Part shown: one piece after another, positions 43,280 through 56,134 of the stretch | How positions within the stretch are numbered: position 1 is the stretch's first letter | How the letters are laid out: each line of letters starts with the position of its first letter | NCBI GenBank assembly: GCA_022419385.1 | Contig: JAJUBI010000006.1 | Location: forward strand, 930,001-994,000 | Direction of reading: 5' to 3' | Length of the DNA: 64,000 bases | Origin: Paraconiothyrium sp. Pb-2020 | Lineage: Eukaryota; Ascomycota; Dothideomycetes; Pleosporales; Didymosphaeriaceae | Notes under the pieces: generated by a model | The model's input: the letters and a program-made list of their open reading frames with translations, nothing else | Told to the model about the DNA's origin: nothing | Database searches by the model: none | Made by a program: the position numbers and the translations under genes

Positions 43280-44369
43280 CTACTCGTCCTCGTCAGTCTT
43301 GTCACCATCCATGTACGCCTCCATTCGGCGGACGTTGTCCTCAACGTCGGAAGTATCCTCCTTGCCGCTCTTCTGGAAACGTGGGCGATCATCAGCGACG
43401 GCAAGCTGAAGCTTCTCAGAGTTATAGCCCTTGCCGTTGAAGGCGTTGACGAAAGCCTCCGCCTGGTCGAACTCCTTGAAACGGACGGTCAAGATGCCCT
43501 CCGGTTCTTTGTCATACAAGACCACCTTGGTGACCTCACCGAATTTCTCAGCCGCCTCGCGGATGTCCTGTTTGATCTCAAGAATGGCGCCCGTGTCTTC
43601 CTCGTTGTTAATGTGGTGGAGCGTGAAGGCCTTCTTGACGATAACGAACTTCGACCACTTGTTCTTCTTCGGAGCGAAGGCCTTCTCCACCTCCTCTTCG
43701 TCATCATCCGACCACTCGGCAAGTTTTCTAGGAAAATCAGAAAGGCGCTCAGTCGAAACCATGAGTGCATCACTTACCGGTTCATCTCTGCACGATGGCG
43801 CTCGGCAGCCTTACGATCCTTGCGAACAAGCTTGTTCTTGACAACCTCGCCATCAGTGATCTTCTTGTAAGACATATCGGCCTCCTCGACCTTCACCACG
43901 CCATCTGAGGTTTGGCCAGGACGAAACTCCCAACCATCAATTCTCAAGATAGCTTGCTGAATAGATTCTTTCTTGAAGTACACGACAAGCACATCGCCCA
44001 TGAAGTCGCCGTTGTCATCAGCGTACATCTTGATACGGGGCTTGCCATCGACACCTTGCTCAATAATGCCGGCCTTCTTGAAGGTATCCTCAATCTCCTC
44101 GAAGGTAGCATCGCGCGGGATATTGCTCGCATACACCGCTCGGTTTTCGAGCACCTTCTGCTGCTTCTTGGAAGGAGCCTATGACGTATTAGCTGTGCGA
44201 TGAAGAGAATGCCGTAGCTACATACATCTCCGTCAGTCGGAGCCTCCTTGCGCTTGGTACCTTGACCGTCATTGGTGCCTTGATTGGATGCGGCGTTCTG
44301 CACTGCCTGCTCTCCACCATTAGCAGCGATCGGCGCAACCAGATCTTCGAGCTCCTGACGGTCAGACAT
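43280..44369 (-). CDS. Tat-SF1 / Cus2-like U2 snRNP splicing factor
   Basis: Three exons (44369-44226, 44178-43778, 43727-43280) give 330 aa. The first RRM starts NRAVYASNIPRDATFEEIEDTFKK and includes GDVLVVYFKKESIQQAI, as in Tat-SF1. A charged linker (VRKDRKAAERHRAEMNRKL, then DDDEEEVEKAF) leads to a second, UHM-like RRM (FTLHHINNEEDTGAI, then EGILTVRFKEFDQAEAFVNAFNG). The loop that is R-x-F in classical UHMs is K-G-Y here. The tail is acidic. Cus2/Uap2 bind U2 snRNP via SF3b1 and act before spliceosome activation. Length is intermediate between yeast Cus2 and human Tat-SF1. Confidence 0.87.
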
Positions 44370-45303
44370 CTCGGTTAGGTTGATTGTAGGATAGGTTTTC
44401 GTGGCTTGATCCAAGGACTGCACAGATAGCCAAAGGGCACGCGTGATAAGTTTTTGGTTTTTGGGCCTTCAATAGGTATCGCTAGACGGTCTCGCGATCC
44501 TGTTGATTCACACAAGCTGCTCAAGTGCCTTGCGACGGTGTACAAGACCTTCTGATAACCCCACAACGAGTGAAGCTTTGCTTCAATTGTAATTGATTGT
44601 TAGTCGAGTATGAGCGCGCGACGGAGGCAGTTCGCGCTCGAAAAGTTGTAAGTGTGTGCGACTGCAAGCGGAAGAAAGCGAGGGGGAGCGGTCGAGAGCC
44701 GTTGCGATCAAAATATATGCGCACGGACGCGGTCGTAGGCGTGGTGACGGCAGTCACGCGTTTGTTTGGTGCCTGGCAGGCGATTGTTTTGCAGCAGGCA
44801 ACGAGACGGGCTGAACTACTGAATACACTTAGGAGATGCTATTGGGGGACGAAGGGCGTACTGACCTGTTCTGAAGAGCTCAATGGGGGGCTGCATGGCG
44901 GGCCTCCATCGTTAGTCAACTGAAGGGTGGATGCCGTACAGCATCGCCATTCCCGAGGGCGTAGATGAACCTACACTGAGCGTCGCTATGCATTGATGTT
45001 GTTCCCTGGGCTTCCGAGGCAGTAGGGTGAGCAGTGTGTGTCGTCCAGCGGTGTGAGTGATGTGGAGAGGTCGGGCTCGAGCTCGAGCATGCTCTCCCTC
45101 TGGGAAGGATGGCGTGCACGGACGTGGGGTAGCGTCTGACGGCATCGCCGTTTCCGAGCTCTTCTCAAACGAGCACACGACTCGAACGTGAAGCTGCCTG
45201 GGTGCGCTTCCTGCGGCAGGGCTTAAATAATCATGTTACGGCCACCGTAGCTCTTGCTGCGCATCGCACTCCGTCCTATCTACACAACACATCCTACCTC
45301 ACG
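44370..45303. promoter_or_regulatory. Divergent region between the Tat-SF1-like and TLC genes
   Basis: 934 bp between divergent start codons. It contains only short, domain-free frames. The TLC frame is open back to 45202 without an ATG, so the gene most likely begins at 45304. Confidence 0.5.
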
Positions 45304-46417
45304 ATGCGCGACCCGATTCCAGCCCCTACGCTCTTCATAGAGCTCACAAAACCCCTCGCCAACAAACTCTCGCTGAGCACATTGCCGTATCATGCGCACG
45401 AGATTGCACTCGGTTTCTTGTGGTATCACTTCATTCTCTACTACCTCTCGCCCACCTTGTCACGGGTAGTATGTCCGCAAAGATACAATAACTTCAACAA
45501 GCGCACCCGCTTGAACTGGGACATTCACTGGGTGTCCATGGTCCAGGCTTTGTTCGTCAATGCTGCGGCGCTGTATGTAATTTTCAGTGATCCTCAACGC
45601 AGAGAGATGGACTGGAAGGGTCGGCTTTGGGGATATACACCAGCTAGCGGCATGGTGCAAGGCTTTGCTGCAGGTGCGTAAGCTCTCTTCTAGGAATGGC
45701 ACGAACCGAATATACGCAGTTTATGAATCTGGGAAACATGACGAAGGTCTCATCTATACGTTCAACGTGCTGACTAGGGCACAGGGTATTTCCTTTGGGA
45801 TCTCCAGATCTCATCGCAGTACATTTCGATTTCTGGGGTTAGCGCACTAGTGCATGCTATTGGTGCTCTGGCAGTAACATGCATTGGTTTTGTACGGCTT
45901 CGCCTCAACATTAGACGCTTGGTCTGACTAGTTTCAGAGACCTTTCGGAAATTACTACGGCCTCTCCTTCGTTCTCTACGAACTCTCCACGCCCTTCCTC
46001 AACATTCACTGGTTCTGCGACAAGCTGAATCTCACCGGCTCCAAGATTCAACTATACAATGGAGTTGCCCTCCTAGTCACGTTCTTCGGATGCCGAATCG
46101 TCTGGGGAACATACCAATCCGTACTGATCTATTCGGACATCTACACTGCTTTGACAACGTCTCCTTCGGACCCACTAGCATCCAAATTAGATGAAGGAAA
46201 GTGTATCAGCAACGCAAGCTCCGTTAGTCCCGGTTATATCAGCGGCTGTGAGGCTGGAGAGCTACCTCTGTGGCTGGTTAGCATATACCTCCTTGGCAAC
46301 ACTACTTTGAGTTTGTTGAACTTCTACTGGTTTAGCCAGATGGTGAAAGCCGTGAGAAAGAGGTTTGTGGCCCAACCGGGAAGCAAGGCAGACGGGAAGG
46401 CCAAGAAAGGACAGTAG
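45304..46417 (+). CDS. TLC-domain (TRAM/LAG1/CLN8-type) membrane protein
   Basis: Three exons (45304-45673, 45785-45891, 45938-46417) give 318 aa. Intron 1 is 111 nt, longer than most in the window. Several hydrophobic segments are visible: HEIALGFLWYHFILYYLS, WVSMVQALFVNAAALYVIF, GYFLWDLQIS, ALVHAIGALAVTCIGF, YNGVALLVTFFGCRIVWG and LPLWLVSIYLLGNTTLSLLN. The motif pattern NWDIHWVSMVQA and FVLYELSTPFLNIHWF matches TLC proteins of the TMEM56/TLCD type, ER or plasma-membrane proteins tied to lipid sensing or ceramide metabolism. The specific substrate is unknown. The C-terminus is Lys-rich. Confidence 0.85.
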
Positions 46418-46643
46418 GTGTTTGAAGGATACGGTAATATAAGTTATCAGCCTGCACCATCGATCGTGGTCTGCCCGATTTGTACGTCTGCTCCGCCAGG
46501 AAGTGACAATCCTATCCTACACTACTGCATACCTAATGGCAATTAATGACAAGCTTGCTATCTATATAACTACGAACCTCCTGTCACAACCAAGTATGGA
46601 CCTCTAATCTCTTTATGCAGATGAAGGGGATGAGTGCCCTGCT

Positions 46644-47529
46644 TCACGGATATGGCGAACTATAACTCGGCGAAGTATCATTGTTACCCTGCCCTTCGTA
46701 TGTAGATGTAAAGCTCCACATCATTGCATTTGAGGAAATAGGCGTGCAGTAGAAGGCTGCTCCATATGGCATTGAGCTGTACATACTATCAGTAACTTCC
46801 GGAGACTAGAGCGAAGTAGGACCACTCACACTTCTGGAAGCCCATCATACGAGGATGCCGTCTCCGAAGCATGGGAACCTGGCGTATACGGCATCATCGA
46901 CACCGGGCGAATAGCAATCTGCGCCGGAGCGTTCGCCGTCGCCAAGAGATTAGAGGTAAAGTTGGTTGCGCAGAACGAAGCTGACGTATCCAAAAGGTAG
47001 GACTGTGGATCGACATTGCCGTGCTCCATTGACATCGGCAAGCATGAGATACTGTCACTCCATTGATCCGCACTCGTCTGACTGCTGAACGAGCTAGCAC
47101 TCGGAGTCGCACTTCGGTTGCCGTCGGTCCCAATTGTTACATGCTCGAAGAGATAAGGACTCGGCGACCTCGCGTAGGAGGAGAAATTGTCCTCGAGGCA
47201 ATGCGGTTGGGTGCGGGGCGTTTGGGGTAACGCGGGCTGAGATGGAAGGCGACGATAGCTTTGCGTAACGTCGGTTCTACCTGCGGAGAGCAATTCAGCG
47301 GGAGGTAGTAAAGAAGCGTGGCAAGTAGTGTACCTGGCTGAGAACTGAAGGTCCTGAGGTGCTGCAACCACTCGCTTCCCGTCCGCTGTTTTCTTCCTCG
47401 AACATATCGACAGGGCATACCATTCCTATGACATCGCTTGCAAGCCGGCTTTCCACCGTCGCACTTGACCTTCCTATCTCTGCAGCGGGCACAAGCAACG
47501 TGCTTCATATCCGGCAATAGTGAGACCAT
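46644..47529 (-). CDS. Small Zn2Cys6 fungal transcription factor
   Basis: Three exons (47529-47334, 47280-46830, 46785-46644) give 262 aa. The binuclear zinc cluster is near the N-terminus: CARCRDRKVKCDGGKPACKR, continuing CHRNGMPC, with spacing C-x2-C-x6-C-x6-C-x2-C-x6-C. The rest is Ser/Pro/Thr-rich with no fungal-specific transcription-factor middle domain, so this is a short family member. Without the second intron the frame stops at 46828, but the GTGAGT donor and GATAG acceptor add about 47 residues (MYSSMPYGAAFY). Zn2Cys6 proteins bind CGG-type half-sites. Targets are unknown; AzgA lies 2.4 kb upstream. Confidence 0.85.
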
Positions 47530-49911
47530 CTTTTTGAAGACTTTCGATGAGTCGATTCAGAAGACTGAAATATCAAGTATGGGTTGAAAATTCGGAATGG
47601 AACCAGCCACGGATATGAGAACATCCGAATACAATTGCTGACACGTCCCTTTCATATCTAGCCAATATATAAGTAGGCAGCCCTCATCCCACCTCATCGC
47701 AGCACTAAACATCTCAGACCCAGCACACTGGCATGAAGATCCATCTCATTCTAAAGCACCAAGTAACCATAGGGACGCATTGCTCTTAGCCTCAAGCTGA
47801 GCCTCAGTAAGCAACCAAACCAAGGAATGAATGAACTGTGGCTCGCATTGTATGTGGTTGAGTTTCAGTGCAGGCACCGTTTACCGGAAAAAGGACCCAG
47901 GCCGACTGGAGGTCAGGTAGCATGCGGACCGTGGGCCGAAGGGGCTTGGCAACTTCTTTGTGGCAGCCGCCTCACCGACTATGAGGGGCGTCTGATGAGG
48001 GCTCGGAGGTATGAGCGTTGTTGTACGGAAGGTGTCAGCGGCTGGCTGTGCAGGGTGAAAATGAGTCTTCAAATGTGTTTTGGACGGCGCTCACCGCCCC
48101 TTGCTGCGGTGTAGCCGCAGTTTGTGGTACAGCATTGCTTGATGTGACGCAGCCTAACGACACCACTTGCGAACTCCCGCAAGCTTCAATCGAGATGAGA
48201 CGCACGCGTAAAGCTTCGCGTTGTGGTACAAAGGATCATCGCACTTCAGACATCGGTCAGCAAGGCTTCTTCGTATATGTAGTGAACTTCTCTCTGGGAA
48301 GGTGATGTTCCATGCTTATCTCAAGAAACAGGCGCGTCCCATTGTGTTTGGAAGGTTCGCTATCTTCAGTGGCGTCTGCATGGCATGTCTTTCTGGAAGG
48401 TCAACCAGTCCCCCGTGAAACCACACGAGAATAGAAACAGTGGGTACATCTGCGGTCAAAATTTCCAGCGTGCAACAACGCACAAAAACGGACTCCGTGG
48501 CAAAGGTGTAAGAGGCCCTTGGATCCGGAACAGTCAAGTGGAGCGCATCCTATGCCCTTTGGTGGATTATATATCGTGATGGGTCGTCCCATGGTCCCTT
48601 TTACCGAGCAACGCACAATGAGATTAAAAGTGGAAGTGAAGCTGTGACACCTCGGAACGGCAACGGCTCGCTTCTTCCACGACGGGTGTTCGGCGTGGCG
48701 ATTGTCGTAAGGCTGATCGAGGCGGTGCCCCGTAGTGCTCAGGGGAGTGGGTCTGTTCGTCAATGACGTGAAGAATAAAAGCACGAGAGGTGTGCGATAT
48801 GCGAAGCATTTGCTTGGTATGCTCTCGCTCTATGTTGCCTGCATCAGGCAAACATTGTGGCGCTTGGAACGAAAATTTCGACGGACCGCGGTCCGCAAGA
48901 GGTTCCATGTCCGTAGAGATGGTAGACCACATGCACACAGGCAAGCATGTGTGGATCCGAGCATATTGACAGATGGAGAGGAGCTTCTCGGGACTGAAGC
49001 CTCCAGTTCTGTCACGTGTAGTAGAAAAAGGCACGGTGGGTACAGTCCGCTCTTGCGCTTGGAAGCCTATGAGGATGATACGATATGCAGTGACGGAGCC
49101 CAAAACATGGTGCTTCGTTTTAGGCCCGATTGTTAGCCGCACGAGAGGACATTCTTAGGATGGCAACGTCCAATCCTTGGACTATTTCGCGGCACGCGCG
49201 CGGTCATGAACTCCCTGGCAGAACGGAGAGAACGCGAGTCAAGCAGAGTGCTCACCGAGGCACGGCTCGTGAATACCCCACATGCACATCATCTTTAGCG
49301 AACGGCAGGGGCCAGGGTCTCTCACGACTCGCACCATTCACGGGTGATAACATTGCACTAAAAGTCGCCATGTTTCAGTACCTGTAGGATATTGTCTGGT
49401 AGACAGAGAGCCTGTAGATATAAGCTTTTTGTGTCTCGACACGCTGCAGTTGCGTGCAACCCGGCAGTTGTAGGGACAGATCAGTTGATAGCTTATCGTT
49501 AGAGGCGTGAAGCGGCGCCCGCCTCCCCGCTTTTTAGATCTACCGAAGTTTCCAAACTTTGGTCGTCCGTTTCAAGACAAGACAGCAAACTGGTGCACGA
49601 TTTAGGCTTCAGAATTTAGGCTAGTGCCAATGATGTGCAAGTTCATCAATCTGAGGCAACGAACACGCGGGTCCTTGAGGGTCCGAATCATGAAATGCAA
49701 AGCTAACTAAGAGTGGAACAAGTGGGTATTCAATGTCGTGATAGGAAAACAGGTTGCTGGAAATCATGAGGAAGCACTAAATCAGCCGCCGCAAGGCGTC
49801 CATAGTGAATGTTATCTGCCTATGCAGCATACCAGCACTTGCAGTCTCCTAAGACTCCAGACAACGAACAAGAAACCTTAACTCCACCTCCACAATCACG
49901 AGCTTCCGCGT
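47530..49911. other. Gene-poor region of 2.4 kb
   Basis: No gene supported. A TATATAAG box overlapping a CCAAT-like sequence is at 47666-47673. An ATG at 47733 follows but closes after 18 codons. Opposed frames at 48624-49142 (minus) and 48735-49136 (plus) overlap and have no domain. Confidence 0.5.
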
Positions 49912-52104
49912 CTAGGCCTTACGGAATACCTTTTCGTCCCGAGGATCCCTGGGCATCACAACGACGGTATCGAGCTCGCGACTCGTGTCCTGCGACCGGC
50001 TGCGGAACCGCTCCTGAGAGGTCCCGCTTTTGAGCGACGCGCTATCTTGCTTGAGATCATGCGTACTTCCGTGGCCGAAATGGGTAACGATGGCCTGACT
50101 GGCTGTAATGAACCAAGGAAGTCTGCCGTGGGGTTTGACTGCATGTAATGTTAGTCCGGCAATTGGCATCTACCAGTTGTGATACTCACTCGTCCAGTAC
50201 TCGCGGTGGTCCTCATCGTCTGGGACAAGGTGTCCACGGCTAATGATCTTGGTGATGTAGATCATGCCGTTTAAGACTGTGTATACCAGAAGCCCGGCAA
50301 TCAAACCGTATGCAGCGCTGTAGCCGAACGGGATGAACATGATAGTAACGAAGGCTGGGACAGCATCGCCGATGTATCGCCAGTTGATCATGACGATCTG
50401 GCGCATCATCAAGCAGCCGACCTAGGGAGGGTTTAGCAAGGTTAGCTCATTGAGCTTGGGAGCTGCTCTTACCAAGATCAAAGTGCAACCAGTGGCCCAT
50501 GGAGGAATTGATGAAAAGATGGGAGCGAAGAACATAGAAACGAAGAAACAGATACCACAGGTCATGGCTGTCAAGCCTGTCTTTCCACCTTCGGCAATGC
50601 CAGCGCCCGACTCGATGAAAGCTGTCACAGGAGAAACGCCAAGGAGAGATCCGACAGAGATGCACAACGCATCCGTGCAATAAGCGAGCGTAGATCTGGG
50701 GAAGTCTCCAGTGTCTGGGTCAACGACCCCGGAGAAACGCGCCATACTATACAGTGTGGCCGTGCAATCGATGATATCGACATAAAGGAAGGTAAAGAGT
50801 GCGAGTACGAAGTGAGATGGGGCAGTCGAAATGTTCCAATCCAGATCATTGAGAGTTGTGATGGGATGGAAGTCCACAACCTTCTTGAAGAAGTTCCAGC
50901 GGTCGTCGCCCTGTTTAGTGTTGGGAAAGTAGGTGAACGATGTTCCTCGACTACGAGCAAATCAGTACACTTGTCCTAGAAGGAGGTGGCTACGTACGGC
51001 CAAGACATGATCGATACTAACGCAATGCCAGCTATCATTGCGCTCTTAACCTTGAAAGTCATGAGGTAGGCCGTGACTATACCTCCGCACGTGATACCAA
51101 TCCACATCTACAATTGTCAGTTGCCGCGTTCGACGGTAGGCTTAGCTTGAAGCAAGCCCAAGGGCACTCACGGTTGAAGAAGTCATCTGGTGGCTCAAGC
51201 AAAACCCATTTTCGTCCATGTAGGCTTCTGAGCATCCCGCAATCTGAAGAGGCGTAGATTTAGCGCCTGATATGGCACCGATACCTGCAGAGTGCCCTAG
51301 TCCAACCTCCGAGAGGAATAGCCCAATACCACAAGCGCTTGCAATCTTCAGAGAGACGGGTATTATTTTGACTAGCCACTGCCGCATTCCGACGAGAGAC
51401 AAGAACATAAAGATGAAGCCCTCGACGAACACAGCAGTAAGAGCCAGGTTGTACGACACAAAGCCACTGCCGTGGTAGCCCACGATTTGGTATGCGAAGT
51501 AAGCATTGATTCCCATACCAGGTCTATGGATAACATCAGCATTGACCTTTCACAGGCTAATCTATAGACAGATGACATACGCAAGTGCAACGGGCATGTT
51601 CGTAAGGAAGCCAAATAGAACGCAACTAAATCCTGCTATGGCAGCAGTCGCTGTGATCAATGACCGATGTAGGTCTGGGTCTGGTCAGCACAGTCGTGGT
51701 AGAGGCGTGACATACTGTACCTTCAACGCACAGAGCATAATCTCTATCTGTTGTGCAGATAGGGTCTTTCGGGTCATTGCAAACGCAGTTGCCGCCTGTA
51801 TCGGACAGCACAGTAGCCTTCTCAAAGTCAGAATTTCTCTGCAACTCCGATAGACACACTCACGTTCACGGAAATGATATATGCCATGGTGAAGAATGTC
51901 GTCAAGCCGGCACGTAGCTCGGTTGTGAACCTCGTGTTTTTGATTTCGAAGTCCTGCGATTGATAAGTTACCAGGTTCCACAGGAACTTGGGCCCAGATG
52001 AGAGCACTCACATGACCTGAGCCTTCCAAGTGGAATATTCGACCAAATGTAGATGCTGCTACCCGTCGGTTGACAGTGTCGAATCTTCGTTTGAAGGCCT
52101 TCAT
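49912..52104 (-). CDS. azgA: AzgA-type purine (hypoxanthine/adenine/guanine) permease
   Basis: Nine exons: 52104-52012, 51953-51864, 51817-51721, 51680-51581, 51523-51172, 51107-50998, 50950-50473, 50421-50190 and 50138-49912. They give about 592 aa. The N-terminus MKAFKRRFDTVNRRVAAS is followed by FTTELRAGLTTFFTMAYIISVN (first membrane helix). Then come MPVALAPGMGINAYFAYQIVG, the NCS2/AzgA signature, SPVTAFIESGAGIAEGGKTGLTAMT, and further helices. The C-terminal exon adds a hydrophilic tail (FRSRSQDTSRELDTVVV). AzgA is a proton-coupled plasma-membrane purine carrier, usually about 580 aa. The third intron may be 40 or 46 nt depending on the acceptor, changing two residues. The frame closes across all eight junctions. 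Confidence 0.94.
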
Positions 52105-53568
52105 TACAGGAAGCGTATAGCAAGATCGAAGACAAGGATGCAAACGGTGTGACTGAAGAAGTACTTGGTGAAACCTAAGGCGGTCTTCCGTCGAGGAAGG
52201 TTAAATAGATATCTCTTTAAGCCAAATCATAGAGAGGAAAATAATAAGAAAGGTTGTGTATGCAGGAGGTGCTGTCAATCACAGTGACGAAAATTAGTCT
52301 GCTCGAGTGATGTCTGCAGGGGGCAGCGCAGGATAGCCCGATGACAAGCAAGGGAGGTCTCGACTTTCAAATACAGAAGCAGCCGGGGGTGAGGCTGCAG
52401 ACAATAGCCAGCCACAAGACGTGGTGGGAACAACATGCGGGACGGAAGAGCTGTCAAATCGTACCTGACAGTGCCCTCGCCCATGGACAGACAACGGGCC
52501 ACAGCGCCCTGCCATGGTGGCCTGCAGCTGCAGTAATGTGACGCCGTGGAGATTTAGTTCTACTAGGGACGGAAGAGCGCGGTGGTGGCTGCGGGTACCG
52601 AGTCAGGGATCTAGCTTACACCCTTGAACCCGGCTTCCAACCCGCTGATCAGGAACAACTCGTCGATCTAAGCCTTCTACGGGTGGCGATCGACCGCCCC
52701 GCGTCTCTCCTAAACCGACAAACCTTGGAAAAGTCCTGTGGAGCAAGAATATGGCCTGACCGCGTTGGATAAGCTCTGGCCCTAAAAGTCACACTCACAG
52801 GGGCATTGACATTCTCCCGGTGTGCGTTTGTTTTGTAGTGAGGGTGAAGTGGTGACCGGGAATTATCTCTGCAGGAATACCCATGGCTAGAGACTTTGCC
52901 GACTGCACTGAGGAGGGATTTGGCGGTCTCAGACGGTAGCAAACGCGGCCCTATATGCATGACACATGACCTACGGATTCACAGTGTATATGCACATCGC
53001 CGGATTGACTGGACAATTGGAACCTGTGCCGGCCGAAGAAGAGACATGTAGCGGTGCGGCAATGATAAGCTAGCCAATTAGTGGAGGTAGTACGACGTGG
53101 GCGCTTGCTTTTTTGAGGTGCGTCGAGTCAATCTGTACAACCCTTCCAACTTGGCCCACGTGTGGGCGAAACTCTGGCGGCATGAGTTGCTCCGCAAAGC
53201 CGAACGATGCGCATGTTGGCTCCAACATCCCGCATGCGAGCACAACAGGTCAGGTCCCTGCTAGTTTGCCCACTCCCTAAATTTTGGAGCCCTTCTAAAG
53301 ACCCTTTCATGAACCAATAAAGCCACAGGCGGAATGTGCGACAGTCGACGTCCCTAGGTGCTCCTGTAAAAGAGCCCTCGTGCAGCCTGCCCTGGGTTCT
53401 CCATACTAGCTACCAGCTATTTGGTCAGCACCTGTACATTCTTTTCGTAGCTGATAGCGTTAGCCACTCTTAATTTGTTTGATACCCAGCATTGTTCCTT
53501 CTTCCGATGTCCATCTGTAGCTTCTAGCGCCCTTTTACGACCTACGCCTTGTTTTGCTTGTCTCTACC
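52105..53568. promoter_or_regulatory. Divergent upstream region of azgA and the methyltransferase-like gene
   Basis: About 1.46 kb between divergent starts. Two HGATAR-type GATA sites (53063-53068 and reverse at 52863-52868) are present, no more than chance expectation, so AreA control is only a possibility. No gene recognised. Confidence 0.4.
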
Positions 53569-55633
53569 ATGTTCTCCGCCGACCTCTCTTGGACGGAACC
53601 AGATACAGAGAAGGTTGGTGAGCGAAGAGAACGGATCGCGAAAGAGCGCTCGCTGCACTCCGCAACACCTTCCGTGAGCAGCTCTAGGAGCTCGATAGCT
53701 TCTTCCTTCGCCGATGACCGACAACTGTGGTGGACGTCAAGCCTCCGAAAAGCCAAAAATTTCAGACCGAACAAAAAAGCAAGACCTTCGACCAGTCGTA
53801 GCAATGTTACAGACGCCTCGCGACGAGAATCCACCGGGCTTCGTTCTGTCAAGCCGGAACCGAGCCGGGGGTTGAAGGATCCGTCACTACAGCCGAGTTG
53901 GACGTATTCCTCTACCTTATCCGCAACTCTGCCGTCCGGTGCGCCGCTAGATCCTCCAGCACCTGAGTGCGAAGTGCCTGAGTTAGAAGGCGACTTATCG
54001 TCTCGCGGAGCCAACTCTACAGGCTCTCGCTCCTCACGTAAATTATGTTTGTCTCTTCGTGGTGTCGCAGCACTGACCGAACTTTAAGATGAGCGACGCT
54101 GGAGCCTGAAGCCTTCTACCAAAGTTCATATCGCTGATGAAATCGAGGAGCTCTCACCACGTAGTCCTCGCTCTTTCATCACTCGTACAACACAGCGGAG
54201 TTCTGTAGCTGCGCAATTCGACGACATCGCCACGATCACTCCGACTACGTCTCATGACAACAAGAAGCAGTCAGTACGCACTATCGTGGAACCGCCACTC
54301 TGAGACTTACAGTGTGACAGGCACCGTTGCATGAAATCTGATGGATGTATGGGACTCGAGCGCCTGAAACTGCAAGACCAACCTGAACAAGACGTGGCAC
54401 CAGTAACACCTATCGAGACACATCGGTCGCACGCCAACGGCTTCGCGTCTTCGAAGTTGGCAGCATGGGTGCCTCCGAATGATTGGAACATCTTGCAACC
54501 CTATGGTACCGAGGAGCTGCAGGATATTGAGAATCCGCAAAAGCAACGGAAAGTGCTACCGCCGACGCCCGTGTTGGACGGAATTGCGATGGCTCAGAAT
54601 AGCTTACTGGAACTCACGAGATTTCAACGTTTCATCCGGCGAATGGAAAGTGCGGGTCCAAAAGTCATCCTTGATCGGCTCAAAGAAGAATGGGATGACC
54701 CTAACGACGAGGAGACTAACGAGGAGTTGCATCTGGAGAAGCGATTGTGGGTGTTGTAAGTCAGACCCGCCGACGTACCCAGACTATTGGCCGGGACCGT
54801 TTGAGACAAGCATTGACTTGTTGCAGGACTGCATTCCAGCTCCAGAACACAGGAAGACTACAGTCGAATCCGCAACCGAAGTGTAACACGGGAAAGATCC
54901 TCGAGATGTACGGTGATCTAGGTAAGTGACACCTAGATGGTACGACTGGTGGTGTAGTTGACCGTTAGCAGCGGAAGTGTACCAACTCTCTGCGATGCAT
55001 CCAAGACACAAGGTTCAATACTTGACTACTGAACCTCAACGACCAATGCCGTTACCAGGAAACGTGTCGTACACTACGGTGCCACAGCTAGGTCTTATCC
55101 CATGCCCTTGGGCGGATGCGACGTTCTCCCGCATTCGTGCCTCGACTCTTCCCTCACTGGTACCGTCATCAAAGTTACCGCAACTGTTACGTGAATGTCA
55201 CCGCTTGCTTGCACCTGGAGGGGTACTTGAGATCAGGGTCATGGACGCTGCACCCGTCCGGAAAACTGCTGGTCCATTACTGAGAGCGTGGATTGAAGAC
55301 CGACTGTCGATAAATCTGGAAAAGACTTTCCGTTGCTCAAAACCTTGCATGCTTTTCCCCGGTTGGATCGCTGATGCCGGCTTTGAGCTACCCCAGGTCG
55401 AAGGCGTGAATCAGGTCATGCAACTACCGTGCGCTTTCGACGGTTCCTGCGTTGACGCGGAGCTTAAAATGCTCGTCGGTAGAGCGCTTTGGAAAGACAT
55501 TTGGGGTCCATACGTTGATGCTGATGAGACCGACGAACCTCAACTCTGGTGGGAGGTAGATGAGATCGTGGAGGAATGCTTGAAACATCGCACGGTGTTC
55601 GAATGTGGGGCTATCTTCGCCTACAAGAAGTAG
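53569..55633 (+). CDS. Methyltransferase-like protein with long disordered N-terminus
   Basis: Proposed exons 53569-54037, 54089-54273, 54313-54755, 54827-54921 and 54972-55633 give 617 aa. The first about 300 residues are Ser/Arg/Pro-rich and look disordered. The C-terminal part resembles a degenerate class I methyltransferase: GKILEMYGDLAEVYQLSAMHP, ATFSRIRASTLPSLV and LRECHRLLAPGGVLEIRVMD (the post-motif III pattern), then PGWIADAGFELP. A clear GxGxG SAM loop is not seen. The frame has TAA at 54085 and TGA at 54301. A 51-nt intron with a CTGAC branch removes the first cleanly. The second needs a 39-nt intron (54274-54312) or a longer one (108 nt). No catalytic assignment is possible. Confidence 0.65.
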
Positions 55634-56134
55634 GCATCTGGCAGAGAAGTGTTAGAACGGCTGCCAACGCCGACAGATTTGGGATGTTCGAGTTGTGGCG
55701 TGGCTGTAACCGGGCTCGTTTGGGAGATGCACGCCAGGTCGCGTAATGATTTGGTGTGAAGTTTCTATACCATGATACCACTGCCCAGCTGTTCACAATC
55801 GAAGGTTGACCATGCCTAACAAAATTGATAGCATTGACAAGGTGTCCCATGACCGCATTAAGATGGCGTGCGTCGAACCAAGGACCTTCCCCAGAGCGTT
55901 ATCGTGTTCTAGCGGCAACACGTGAGCGCCCGTACCCGCGTTTCTAGATCTGGACCCTCTACAATCCCGATACCACAACTGCGAGTCCGTGCGACACCTC
56001 CCGTTTCATCAGCCTCGCTCGCCACGAAGTCAGCTAACAACACGTAAGTTCTCAGCTCGCCACCTTGCGTTCTTTCTCCTCGAGGGTCCCTTTTCTCCCT
56101 TTTTCCATCACCCACGTCAAGCAATCCTACCACA
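55634..56134. other. Intergenic region
   Basis: 501 bp between the methyltransferase-like stop and the peroxiredoxin-like start. It contains a pyrimidine-rich tract just before the ATG at 56135, as in fungal promoters. Confidence 0.5.

Noticed and set aside
47733..48114. Possible spliced small Cys-containing gene after the TATATAAG box at 47666
   Set aside because: A splice from 47763 to about 47870 gives an open frame, but the N-terminus is not a convincing signal peptide and nothing else supports it.
48624..49142. Opposed 133- and 172-codon frames
   Set aside because: They overlap on opposite strands, show no domain, and have no splice extension.
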